Assembly (NCBI GenBank): GCA_028869325.1
Contig: JAGWST010000114.1
Location: forward strand, 1-18,240
Direction of reading: 5' to 3'
Source: a bacterium
GTDB lineage: Bacteria; Vulcanimicrobiota; Vulcanimicrobiia; Vulcanimicrobiales; SCRA01
Length of the DNA stretch: 18,240 bases
In this document: one piece after another, positions 1 to 6,850 of the stretch
Position numbering within the stretch: the first letter of the stretch is position 1
Layout: each line of letters opens with the position of its first letter
Position numbers and translations under genes: made by a program
Notes under the pieces: generated by a model
Told to the model about the DNA's origin: nothing
Databases searched by the model: none
What the model saw: the letters and a program-made list of their open reading frames with translations, nothing else

Positions 1-9
1 CGAGGCTCA

Positions 10-501
10 TCAGAGCCAGGCCGGCTTCTTGCCGGAGGCGTTGCCGCACCAGGTCATGTACGGCCTGCCGGGCATATACCACGCGTGAATGTCGTAGTGC
101 GGGGCCTCGTAGCCCGGGTGGCCGTGCGGCTCAAACCAGATGTCCACATGATCGATATGGTAGCCGGGGAGCGCCTTGAGCTGGTCGTTCCAGCTCACGC
201 CCTGCTCGAAGAGGTCTTTCGCGACCATGATCTCCGTGAACGTAGCGCGACCGTCGTAGTAGCCGTAGATCGGGCCAAACGGCCAATTCTTTGGAGCGGC
301 GTAGTGGTAGCCCATCGTCGGGATGCAGCCTAAGTAGCCCTGAGTGCCCGCCGGCATGGCGCTCGGGCGCTCACGCAGCGGTGTCATCATCTTTTGGAAC
401 ATCTCCTGCGTCACGCCGGGAGGAAGCTGATGCGGCGCCTTCTCGGCGCCCAGCAGCAGCATCGCCGATGCGAACAGGGAGATAATAGCGAGCAGTCGCA
501 T
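10..501 (-). CDS. Small secreted protein, possibly TTHB210-like (DUF5602-type)
   Basis: This is a 163-residue protein with no assignable enzymatic role. Residues 1-18 form a clear signal peptide (a positively charged MRLL start, a hydrophobic core, then LLLGAEK), so export is predicted. The C-terminal half is rich in His and aromatic residues. It contains IDHVDIWFEPHGHPGYEAPH followed by YDIHAWYM, which resembles the PHFDFHFY-type motif I recall from TTHB210-like/DUF5602 secreted proteins; this is recognition from memory and not certain. The His/Asp/Glu cluster could bind a metal. Two cysteines (near residues 59 and 152) could form a disulfide. The ATG is preceded by a perfect GGAGG Shine-Dalgarno (511-515 region on the complementary strand), which fixes the start. 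It is transcribed divergently from the sulfoquinovose operon, so a shared promoter region is possible. The coding call is firm and the family call is tentative. Confidence 0.8.
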   Translation of the reverse strand: MRLLAIISLFASAMLLLGAEKAPHQLPPGVTQEMFQKMMTPLRERPSAMPAGTQGYLGCIPTMGYHYAAPKNWPFGPIYGYYDGRATFTEIMVAKDLFEQGVSWNDQLKALPGYHIDHVDIWFEPHGHPGYEAPHYDIHAWYMPGRPYMTWCGNASGKKPAWL

Positions 502-741
502 GGCGTACCTCCAAAAAAAACAGCCTACGGGTGTAACTGATTTTCATGACTCTAGCAGCGGCGTGCGCGACGCGCAATGGGCCGGAGTACTCACTCGCAG
601 AGGGTGAATGTCTCAGATGATCCGCGTCGCGCCGACACTCGGGAGCGGCGCCAAGAGAAATTTCTAGTCCTGGGGCGGGAGACTGGCTGCCGAGCGCACT
701 CCGTGTGCTAGAGGTCGCGGCTTTTGGCGCCGTTGTCCCCA

Positions 742-757
742 CGGTTTCGCGGTTTCG
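742..757. repeat. Tandem 8-bp direct repeat CGGTTTCG x2
   Basis: Two exact head-to-tail copies of CGGTTTCG occupy 742-749 and 750-757, about 100 nt upstream of the sqdB start. Tandem octamers upstream of a regulated operon can be activator or repressor half-sites, but nothing else here supports a specific regulator. Confidence 0.4.
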
Positions 758-805
758 CGCGCAATTGGCACCTATCAATCGGAGCGCTCGTTTTGTTACG
801 TTATG

Positions 806-831
806 CGAGTAGCCCCGTGTTCGGCTACTCG
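806..831 (+). promoter_or_regulatory. 26-bp inverted repeat / leader hairpin before sqdB
   Basis: The arms CGAGTAGCC (806-814) and GGCTACTCG (823-831) are perfectly complementary over 9 bp, with an 8-nt loop CCGTGTTC. The element ends 13 nt before the AAGGAG ribosome-binding site (845-850) and 25 nt before the sqdB ATG. It could be a palindromic operator for a dimeric regulator or an RNA hairpin in the leader of the operon mRNA. No T-tract follows, so a classical intrinsic terminator is unlikely. Confidence 0.55.
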
Positions 832-856
832 GGTGCTGATTGGCAAGGAGCCTTAC

Positions 857-2092
857 ATGAGAATATGCGTCCTTGGCGGTGATGGATACTTGGGCTGGCC
901 TACCGCCATGTATTTCTCGGCTCGTGGGCATAGCGTGCTCGCGGTCGACAACTGCATGAAGCGCCGCTTAGAAGCCGAGCTCGATGTCATTCCACTTGAA
1001 GACGTTCCTGATTTCAAGCAGCGTGCGGAGCGTTGGAACGTACTGACCGGGTGGGAGATCGAGGTCGTTCGGGGCGACATCACGCAAGCTGATCTGATGA
1101 ACCAGATTTGCGTGAACTTCCATCCCGAGGTTATCGTGCACTTCGCTGAACAGCCGTCGGCGCCGTATTCGATGATCGGCCGCGATGCTGCGGTACTCAC
1201 CCAGCAGAACAATATCGTCGGGACCCTGAACGTGATGTTCGCGATGCGCGAGCACTGTCCCGACGCCGAGCTCGTGAAGCTCGGAACGATGGGCGAATAT
1301 GGCACACCGAACATCGACATCGAAGAAGGCTGGATCGAGATCACGCACAAGGGGCGCAGCGATCGTCTGCCCTATCCCAAGCGCCCGTCGTCGCTCTACC
1401 ATTGCTCCAAAGTGCACGACTCGGTAAACCTCGAGTTCGCCTGTCGAAGCTGGGGCCTGCGCGTGACGGACCTGAACCAGGGCGTGGTCTACGGAATCGA
1501 AACCGATGAAATGTCCCTCGATCGAAAAGCGTTGCGGACGAGCTTCCACTACGACGATGTCTTCGGCACGGTGCTCAATCGTTTCGTCGTCCAGGCGGCC
1601 ATCGGTATGCCGCTGACGGTCTACGGGAAGGGCGGGCAGACGCGCAGCTTTTTGAACATCAAGGACACGCTCCAGTGCGTCGAGTTGGCAAGCGTGAATC
1701 CCGCGAGCCGGGGCGAGTTCCGCGTCTTTAACCAGTTTACGGAGCTGTTCAGCATCTTGGAGTTGGCGGAGCGCGTCAAGCGCGTGGCCCAAGCGCGCGG
1801 CCTGTGCGTCGAGATCCAAGGGGTCGCCAATCCACGCGTGGAGTCGGAGCTTCACTACTACAACGCGGCAAACACGTCACTGCTCGCCCTTGGGCTGAAA
1901 CCGCACCTGTTAAGCGATGAGCTCCTGGACGGCATGCTCGAGCGTGCACTGGAGGCCCGCAATCAGATTCGCGAGAGGTTGATCCCGCCACGGGTCGATT
2001 GGAAGCGCGGTATGGCGGCAGTGACGAGTGCTGCGGCGGGTTTCGAGGCGGCGCCCGAGCCGGAGCGCGAGCCCGCGGCCGCTACGGCGTAG
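857..2092 (+). CDS. sqdB: UDP-sulfoquinovose synthase (SQD1/SqdB family)
   Basis: This is a cytoplasmic short-chain dehydrogenase/epimerase-type enzyme of 411 residues. The family converts UDP-glucose plus sulfite to UDP-sulfoquinovose using tightly bound NAD, making the sulfonated sugar donor for sulfolipid or sulfoglycans. The nucleotide-binding motif GGDGYLG is at residues 7-13. The family-specific block GTMGEYGTPNIDIEEG and the block PYPKRPSSLYHCSKVHDS follow, placing catalytic Thr144, Tyr181 and Lys185. These almost coincide with T145/Y182/K186 of plant SQD1. Further hallmarks are DLNQGVVYG, LTVYGKGGQTRSFL and EFRVFNQFTE. The ATG at 857 is chosen over an upstream in-frame start because AAGGAG lies 6 nt before it and the Rossmann fold begins at once. 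The last ~25 residues are an Ala/Glu/Pro-rich tail. It is the first gene of a six-gene operon. No sqdX- or sqdD-type lipid glycosyltransferase accompanies it. Confidence 0.95.
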   Translation: MRICVLGGDGYLGWPTAMYFSARGHSVLAVDNCMKRRLEAELDVIPLEDVPDFKQRAERWNVLTGWEIEVVRGDITQADLMNQICVNFHPEVIVHFAEQPSAPYSMIGRDAAVLTQQNNIVGTLNVMFAMREHCPDAELVKLGTMGEYGTPNIDIEEGWIEITHKGRSDRLPYPKRPSSLYHCSKVHDSVNLEFACRSWGLRVTDLNQGVVYGIETDEMSLDRKALRTSFHYDDVFGTVLNRFVVQAAIGMPLTVYGKGGQTRSFLNIKDTLQCVELASVNPASRGEFRVFNQFTELFSILELAERVKRVAQARGLCVEIQGVANPRVESELHYYNAANTSLLALGLKPHLLSDELLDGMLERALEARNQIRERLIPPRVDWKRGMAAVTSAAAGFEAAPEPEREPAAATA

Positions 2093-2116
2093 CGGCTGCC
2101 ATATGAGGCAGTGACC

Positions 2117-3217
2117 GTGCTGGTCCGCTCGCTTCGGCCGATCGTTCCACGCGAGCTGCCACGCCCGCGACGCGGCTTCCCGTGGGCGCGTGCGATCCTC
2201 ATCGTGACGATCATTGCGCTGTGCACATACGTGTTGCTGCCGCGATACCTCAATCTGATTGCGGACGGTTTGGTCGAGGGTGATCTGATTCCCATAGCGC
2301 CGCTCTTCCGCGCACGTATCGAGCGCAGCTTCGTGCAGTGCGATCAGGTCGTACGCGAGGGGCAGCCCTTGGCGGCAGTGACAAACTTCCTGCTGGAGGG
2401 TCAATACGCACAGGATTACCAAAAGGCGGTCGACGATCTACGCGCGCAACAGATCGCGCAGAGCGAGGGCCTCGCGCAGGCCCGCATCGCGGAGGCGACG
2501 GCGCTAGAGAGGTATCAATCCTCCGTCTACGATGCTCGTAAGCTCGAGATAATGAAGGACGCCTACGAGCAGACCTATCGTCAGGGCGCGATCGGTCGCC
2601 TCGCCTTTGAGAGCGCGCGCGCCGACTGGAACGCCGCGAAGGCCGAATCGAACGGCCTGCGCGATATTTGGAGCCAGGCGCGGGAACACAGCCGCCGCAT
2701 CCAAGCGGAGAACGCTCAGCGCGTCGCGGGTTACGCCAATGAGGTGGCACTGCTCGGTGATCTGAAGAGCCAAGTCCATTCGCAGACCCTAGGCGCACCG
2801 GTTCGGGGGCGGGTCGTCGAGTGTGCGGCGCAACCGCAAGCGATCGTCGACGCCGGAACGCCGATCTACAAGATCTTTGCACCAAACCGCGCCTACATCC
2901 TCGCGTTCTTCGCACCGAACGTCGCCTCAAGCATCCACGTCGGAGAGCCTGCGAAGGTCTACATCACAGGGTTTCCGGCCCCCGTCGCGGGCAACGTCAC
3001 CGCAATCTACCCAAGTCTGGCCAAGCTGCCGGACCAATTGACGAAGTATTTCTGGCAGCACCAGCAGTGGTCCGAGTACCGGCCGGTCAAGATCGTCCTG
3101 TCGCAGGTGCGCCGAAACGTGAGAGAGCGGCTGACCTACGACGCACAGGTGCGCGTGGAGATTCGTCGCCGCGCTCTAACCTGGCAAGAGGGCGTTCACG
3201 AGGTAGGCCTGCGATGA
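2117..3217 (+). CDS. HlyD-family membrane-fusion (periplasmic adaptor) protein
   Basis: This is an adaptor expected to bridge an inner-membrane transporter or synthase to an outer-membrane channel. An Arg/Pro-rich cytoplasmic N-terminus precedes one transmembrane helix (about residues 24-43, ARAILIVTIIALCTYVLL). A first lipoyl/barrel half-motif follows (DGLVEGDLIPIAPLFRARIE). A long Ala/Gln/Glu-rich helical hairpin spans about residues 95-215. The returning lipoyl strand is APVRGRVVECAAQPQAIVDAGTPIYKI, and a beta-barrel region comes after it. This order is typical of HlyD/EmrA-type adaptors and of the periplasmic part of Alg44-like proteins. Two GTG starts compete. The GTG at 2111 has GAGG (2105-2108) only 2 nt upstream, whereas the GTG at 2117 has it at 8 nt, so 2117 is preferred (366 residues). 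It lies 24 nt after sqdB. With the GT2 synthase and TolC-like protein in the same operon, a role in glycan export is likely. Confidence 0.85.
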   Translation: MLVRSLRPIVPRELPRPRRGFPWARAILIVTIIALCTYVLLPRYLNLIADGLVEGDLIPIAPLFRARIERSFVQCDQVVREGQPLAAVTNFLLEGQYAQDYQKAVDDLRAQQIAQSEGLAQARIAEATALERYQSSVYDARKLEIMKDAYEQTYRQGAIGRLAFESARADWNAAKAESNGLRDIWSQAREHSRRIQAENAQRVAGYANEVALLGDLKSQVHSQTLGAPVRGRVVECAAQPQAIVDAGTPIYKIFAPNRAYILAFFAPNVASSIHVGEPAKVYITGFPAPVAGNVTAIYPSLAKLPDQLTKYFWQHQQWSEYRPVKIVLSQVRRNVRERLTYDAQVRVEIRRRALTWQEGVHEVGLR

Positions 3218-4236
3218 TCGAAAGGCGTCAGGATCTCTTCAGGGTGTTAGCGATCGTGCAGGGCTTGGGCGGAAATGTTCTCCCCGATTGGGATCGGGTG
3301 TCCGACCGTGGCGTCACCTACAATGCCCGTGGAGAACCGCTCGACGACCGGGATCTCGAGTCGCTGGTACAGAGCGATCATCTCGAGCGGATCTTCATGG
3401 ATCGGATCAGCCGTTGCCCTTGGTGCCGCAGCCACGCTCTGAATATGCGCGAGGTCTGCGTGAGCTGCAAGTCGCCGCGCATCGTAGCCGTCCAGCTCTT
3501 GCATCATTTTCGCTGCGGCTATGTTGCGCCTGAATATGAGTTTACTGCGGAGAGCGACGGCCGGCGCTGCCCCAAGTGCCACGGCATGCTGCGCGATCGC
3601 GGAACCGATCACGATGCTCCCGGACCGCACTTCACATGCCAGAGCTGCGACAGCTCCTTCCAGGTGCCCGAGATCGGAGCGGTATGTTTGGGCTGCGGGC
3701 GGCAAACCCACAGCGACGATCTGCAGAGGATCATCTACGAGGATGTCTACGGCTACAAGCTCAGCCCGCTCGGTGCAGCGGCCTTGCGCGCGGGCTCTCT
3801 TCAGCCCAAGCAGACGGAGCAGTTGACCGAGTTTGACCTGCCGCTGCTGCGGCGTAGCGTATTCATGGCGTTTCTGGACGATGAACGCAAGCGCCGGCGG
3901 CGTTTTCATTCGACGTTCAATGTTTTGCTCGTGACGACGGAACCGCCGGTGATCGACGGTGCCGCGCCGGACGAGCGAGCGCTCATCGAAACGATCGCTG
4001 AGTTCTTGACGGAGACCGACAAACTCGGCCGCCTCGATGAGTGCCAGTACCTGGTGCTCTTGCCATCGGTCGATTCGAAGACCGCGAGCGCGCTGGCTCG
4101 CAAACTATCGTCCGATCCATCGTCGATACTCCGCGAGTGGAAACTCCAGGCGCAAGTCGTTGTCGGACTTCTCGATGGCGCTCCGACGCCGGAGGGGATC
4201 GCCGCATCCCTGAGGGCCGTTCTTGCCGATGGTTGA
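3214..4236 (+). CDS. TackOD1-like zinc-ribbon protein with degenerate GGDEF-like domain
   Basis: This is a soluble 340-residue predicted signalling or regulatory protein with no signal peptide or membrane helix. Eleven cysteines cluster in residues 68-161, mostly as CxxC pairs: C68/C71, C82/C85, C119/C122, C142/C145 and C158/C161, plus C101 in HHFRCGYVAPEYEF. The order CxxC, CxxC, HHFRCGYV, CPKCHGMLRDRGTDHDAPGP, CxxC matches what I recall of the TackOD1 (thaumarchaeal output domain 1) family. The C-terminal part, about residues 225-338, looks like a GGDEF-type nucleotide cyclase fold. Where R-x-GGDEF would stand it has GRLDECQYLVLLP (272-284), so catalysis is probably lost. The ATG overlaps the HlyD stop by 4 nt and GAGGT lies 9 nt upstream. 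Its position between adaptor and synthase suggests it controls glycan synthesis, perhaps by nucleotide or redox/zinc sensing. That role is inferred and the domain names need profile searches. Confidence 0.75.
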   Translation: MIERRQDLFRVLAIVQGLGGNVLPDWDRVSDRGVTYNARGEPLDDRDLESLVQSDHLERIFMDRISRCPWCRSHALNMREVCVSCKSPRIVAVQLLHHFRCGYVAPEYEFTAESDGRRCPKCHGMLRDRGTDHDAPGPHFTCQSCDSSFQVPEIGAVCLGCGRQTHSDDLQRIIYEDVYGYKLSPLGAAALRAGSLQPKQTEQLTEFDLPLLRRSVFMAFLDDERKRRRRFHSTFNVLLVTTEPPVIDGAAPDERALIETIAEFLTETDKLGRLDECQYLVLLPSVDSKTASALARKLSSDPSSILREWKLQAQVVVGLLDGAPTPEGIAASLRAVLADG

Positions 4237-5521
4237 CTTTCTGCACGTCCTCGGATCGCCGCTGAGCCCGTTGGTGAGCGTCGGGGCGCTCCAGCATTGG
4301 CAGGCGCTGCTCGTCTCGAGCAACGTGCTGGTCTGGATGTTCATCGTCTCGGTGCTGCGTTTTGATGTGCCCGCATTCACGATGTGGATCGTCAGCCTCA
4401 TCGACTCGCGCGTGCTTCGTCCGCCGGGCCGGGGCGACACGTATTGGCCGTCCGTCTCGGTCATCGTCGCTGGCCGGAATCCGGGTGCGGCAATCCGGCG
4501 AACGATCAGCTCGGTCTTGGACAGTGGATATCCCCGAGTGGAGGTCCTGTACGCCGACGACCAGTCGACCGACGATAGCGTACGTCATGCCCGTTCGTTT
4601 GAGCGCTCTCGGTCGGTTCGAGTCTTCGCCTCCGCCCAGCATAGCGGCAAGCCCACGAATCTCAACCTCGCGATCCTCATGGCGCGTGGTGAGTTGGCGT
4701 TCGTGCTCGACGCGGATGCCGAGATCGAGGTCGGAACGATCCATCGGTTGGTCGCGTATTTCCGCGATCCGCGCGTTGGAGCGGTCTCAGCGAACATTTT
4801 CGTGCGCAACGCATCTTGCAACCTCGTGACGCGATTGCAGGAGATCGAGTACGCGTTGAATGGATCGATTGGGCGCCTCTGGCACGCTCGACTTGGGATG
4901 TTGCCGATTCTGCCGGGCGTAGCGTCGATCTTCCGGACCTCGGCTCTGCGCGAGCTGGGCGGCTATGATACGGGGCTCGGTGATGATACCGACATGACGA
5001 TTCGCATGCGTAAGCGGGGCTGGCGGCTGGAGTTCGCGCTCGAAGCGCGCATCTGGACCGACGAGCCGGAGACGATGGGGCGCCTAATGCGCCAGCGAAT
5101 CCGCTGGGCACGGAATATGGTAAAGGTGCGTATCCGCAAGCATGCGGATTTCATCAATCCGCGCTACGGCTGGGACAACACGGCACTTGCGCTCGATAAC
5201 CTCGTATTCCGCGTGACGCTTCCCCTCTGCGTCCTCTTCGCGATCACATGGGGACTGGCCGTTCACGGTGGCGACAAGCCGGTGTTGTTCACCAGCCTCT
5301 ACTTCTTCACGACCGTCTTAGTCTTTTGTAAGGTGCTGATCGCTAACGATCTCGCTCGCACGCCGCCCCTCTTCGATCTTGCCCTGGTACCCCTCTACCC
5401 ACCCTACCGGTTGCTGGTGCGCCTCGTCGAGGCGCTCGCGATTCTGCGCGAGCTACTCCGTATCGGCCTGTATCACCCGTACGTTCCCAGGCGCATCTGG
5501 TCCGAGATCCCCCATTGGTGA
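4229..5521 (+). CDS. Membrane-bound family 2 glycosyltransferase (processive synthase type)
   Basis: This 430-residue inner-membrane protein is predicted to polymerise, and possibly translocate, a polysaccharide using nucleotide-sugar donors on the cytoplasmic side. A hydrophobic N-terminal segment lies at about residues 27-55. The GT-A catalytic domain starts at YWPSVSVIVAGRN and carries ADDQSTDDS (109-117), the DxD-type DADAE (161-165), the acid motif GDDTDMTIRMR (251-261) and QRIRW (289-293), the Q/RxxRW motif of cellulose, hyaluronan and PNAG synthases. C-terminal hydrophobic segments at about 322-345, 350-371 and 381-411 would form the membrane part. No PilZ domain is present. The ATG at 4229 overlaps the upstream stop by 8 nt. 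A TTG at 4223 has better spacing from GAGGG (4212-4216) and is an alternative. Linkage with sqdB, HlyD and TolC-type genes suggests a secreted glycan containing sulfoquinovose, although its actual sugar donor is unknown. Confidence 0.9.
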   Translation: MVDFLHVLGSPLSPLVSVGALQHWQALLVSSNVLVWMFIVSVLRFDVPAFTMWIVSLIDSRVLRPPGRGDTYWPSVSVIVAGRNPGAAIRRTISSVLDSGYPRVEVLYADDQSTDDSVRHARSFERSRSVRVFASAQHSGKPTNLNLAILMARGELAFVLDADAEIEVGTIHRLVAYFRDPRVGAVSANIFVRNASCNLVTRLQEIEYALNGSIGRLWHARLGMLPILPGVASIFRTSALRELGGYDTGLGDDTDMTIRMRKRGWRLEFALEARIWTDEPETMGRLMRQRIRWARNMVKVRIRKHADFINPRYGWDNTALALDNLVFRVTLPLCVLFAITWGLAVHGGDKPVLFTSLYFFTTVLVFCKVLIANDLARTPPLFDLALVPLYPPYRLLVRLVEALAILRELLRIGLYHPYVPRRIWSEIPHW

Positions 5522-5527
5522 GGTCAC

Positions 5528-6850
5528 ATGGAAAGATGGACCCGTATTGCAATCACGGCCGTGCTGCTCGCAGCATGGGCGCCGGCCGGCGCGCTCCCGG
5601 CGCAAGCCGACGAGACGACCGTTCCTCTGGCGACCCTCGAGCAGCAGATCAGCGGCTCGTTGACGCTAGCTGCCGCAAAGGCGCTGATCGACGAAGACGA
5701 GGCGTCACTCCAGGTCGCGCGCGACAAAGCCGGCTTGGCGGCCTTTGCCACGAATGAGCTCGGACCGCACCACGATGTCGTGACCGACCGGAGCACCCGC
5801 TCCTTCCTGCGCTACGAGCAAGAAGCCGGGATACGCGTCCCGATGCTGGGGGCGCGTGCTCTGCAGCAGCAAGAGATCGCCATGGCCCTGGGCCAGCGGA
5901 CGCTGGGCGAACTTGCATACGAGCAGACTCGCGTGCAGGTCCTCGCCAAAGCGCGGGCGAGCTACATAGAGTACTTGACGGCTCGTCGCCTAGAGCGGCT
6001 CGCGCGCGGATTCTTCGAAGGGCTCAACGGCAACGCGCCGGCGGCGCTCGCGCTTCACAGAAACGGCTTCTGGACGGGCGCGGATAGGCTGCGGTACAAC
6101 GACCTGGTCGAGAGAACGAGGGTCGATGTCGCGCGCGCACAGGTCGGTCAAAGGAACGCTCTGCTGCAACTCGCCCTGGTGACAGGCTCGCCGCTGGACT
6201 CCTTCGCGCCGGTCGAACCGCGATTTGCAGGCTGTGCGACGACCGCGGCCATCGCGTTCGCATCGGCGGTCCGAAGCGACATCGAGTTGGCCAAGCTGGC
6301 TGCGGAGGCCAGCGAGGCGCGGGCGGTCGGCCGGCTCCAGCGCTGGATGGGATACGACGCGAACCTCTACATGGGACTCCGGACGTACGTCGACACGCCA
6401 GGCGGCCTGGGTGCGGGCTTTGTCGTCGGGCTAGACCTCGGCGTCCCCGTCCATGTCACGCGCGAGCAGCTCGATCTGCAGCGGCGCGTAGCCGCCGAAT
6501 TGCGGCAGTACGACCTGCTGGCGGAGCAGCGCCGCGCGGAGTTGGCGGCCGGCGTGGAGATCGCCCTTACCTCTCTAAAGCAGGCCTCGGTCGAGCTGGC
6601 GCAGGCGCGGCGCGACGACGTGGCCTTGCAAGAAGATGTCCGCGAGGCGCGAGTTCGATTTGCTCTCATCGCGCCGAACACCCTCACAGAGCTTCAAGCG
6701 AAGGCCGAGGCTGCGTACAGGGCACAGATCCAGACCGCTCAAGACGAAGGCGCGGTTCTGCTCCGGATCAACGACCTGTTGCAGATCGCGCCCGCTGCCT
6801 GCGATATGAAATTGACGGCGGCGCCCGATGCGGTCGGCGGGGTGAAGTGA
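5528..6850 (+). CDS. TolC-like outer-membrane efflux/export protein
   Basis: This 440-residue protein is predicted to form the outer-membrane exit duct. A signal peptide spans about residues 1-27 (positively charged start, hydrophobic core ITAVLLAAWAPAGAL, cleavage after AQA). The mature chain is dominated by long Ala/Leu/Glu/Arg-rich helices in two similar halves, for example around LAAAKALIDEDEASLQVA and later ASVELAQARRDDVALQEDVR. Short strand-like segments (GAGFVVGLDLGVPV) occur between them, as in outer-membrane efflux proteins. The length is normal for the family. GAGGT sits 3 nt before the ATG and overlaps the end of the glycosyltransferase gene, pointing to translational coupling. Together with the HlyD-type adaptor it would complete a trans-envelope route for the product of the GT2 synthase. 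No RND or ABC pump is encoded in the window, which fits export driven by the synthase rather than a classical efflux pump. Confidence 0.85.
   Translation: MERWTRIAITAVLLAAWAPAGALPAQADETTVPLATLEQQISGSLTLAAAKALIDEDEASLQVARDKAGLAAFATNELGPHHDVVTDRSTRSFLRYEQEAGIRVPMLGARALQQQEIAMALGQRTLGELAYEQTRVQVLAKARASYIEYLTARRLERLARGFFEGLNGNAPAALALHRNGFWTGADRLRYNDLVERTRVDVARAQVGQRNALLQLALVTGSPLDSFAPVEPRFAGCATTAAIAFASAVRSDIELAKLAAEASEARAVGRLQRWMGYDANLYMGLRTYVDTPGGLGAGFVVGLDLGVPVHVTREQLDLQRRVAAELRQYDLLAEQRRAELAAGVEIALTSLKQASVELAQARRDDVALQEDVREARVRFALIAPNTLTELQAKAEAAYRAQIQTAQDEGAVLLRINDLLQIAPAACDMKLTAAPDAVGGVK

Larger units (their letters stand above)
502..856. other. Divergent intergenic region upstream of the sulfoquinovose operon
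   Basis: These 355 nt contain no convincing gene; the open frames crossing them have no coding character. The region must hold the promoters for the secreted-protein gene on the left and the operon on the right. Visible structure is a tandem 8-mer CGGTTTCG (742-757), a short palindrome GAGCGCTC (782-789) and a strong inverted repeat (806-831), all on the operon-proximal side. An AT-richer patch at 790-804 lies just before the inverted repeat. I could not pick a confident -35/-10 pair. Confidence 0.6.

Noticed and set aside
1..17. Short hairpin GGCTC-ATCA-GAGCC over the first gene's stop
   Set aside because: A 5-bp stem at the very edge of the window without a T-tract is too weak to call a terminator.
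968..1855. Minus-strand 295-codon open frame antisense to sqdB
   Set aside because: The sense frame carries all SQD1 catalytic motifs; the antisense product is low-complexity-like and lacks a ribosome-binding site.
857..6850. Standard SQDG sulfolipid locus
   Set aside because: No SqdX/SqdD-type diacylglycerol glycosyltransferase; the GT2 has processive synthase motifs and is joined by export components.
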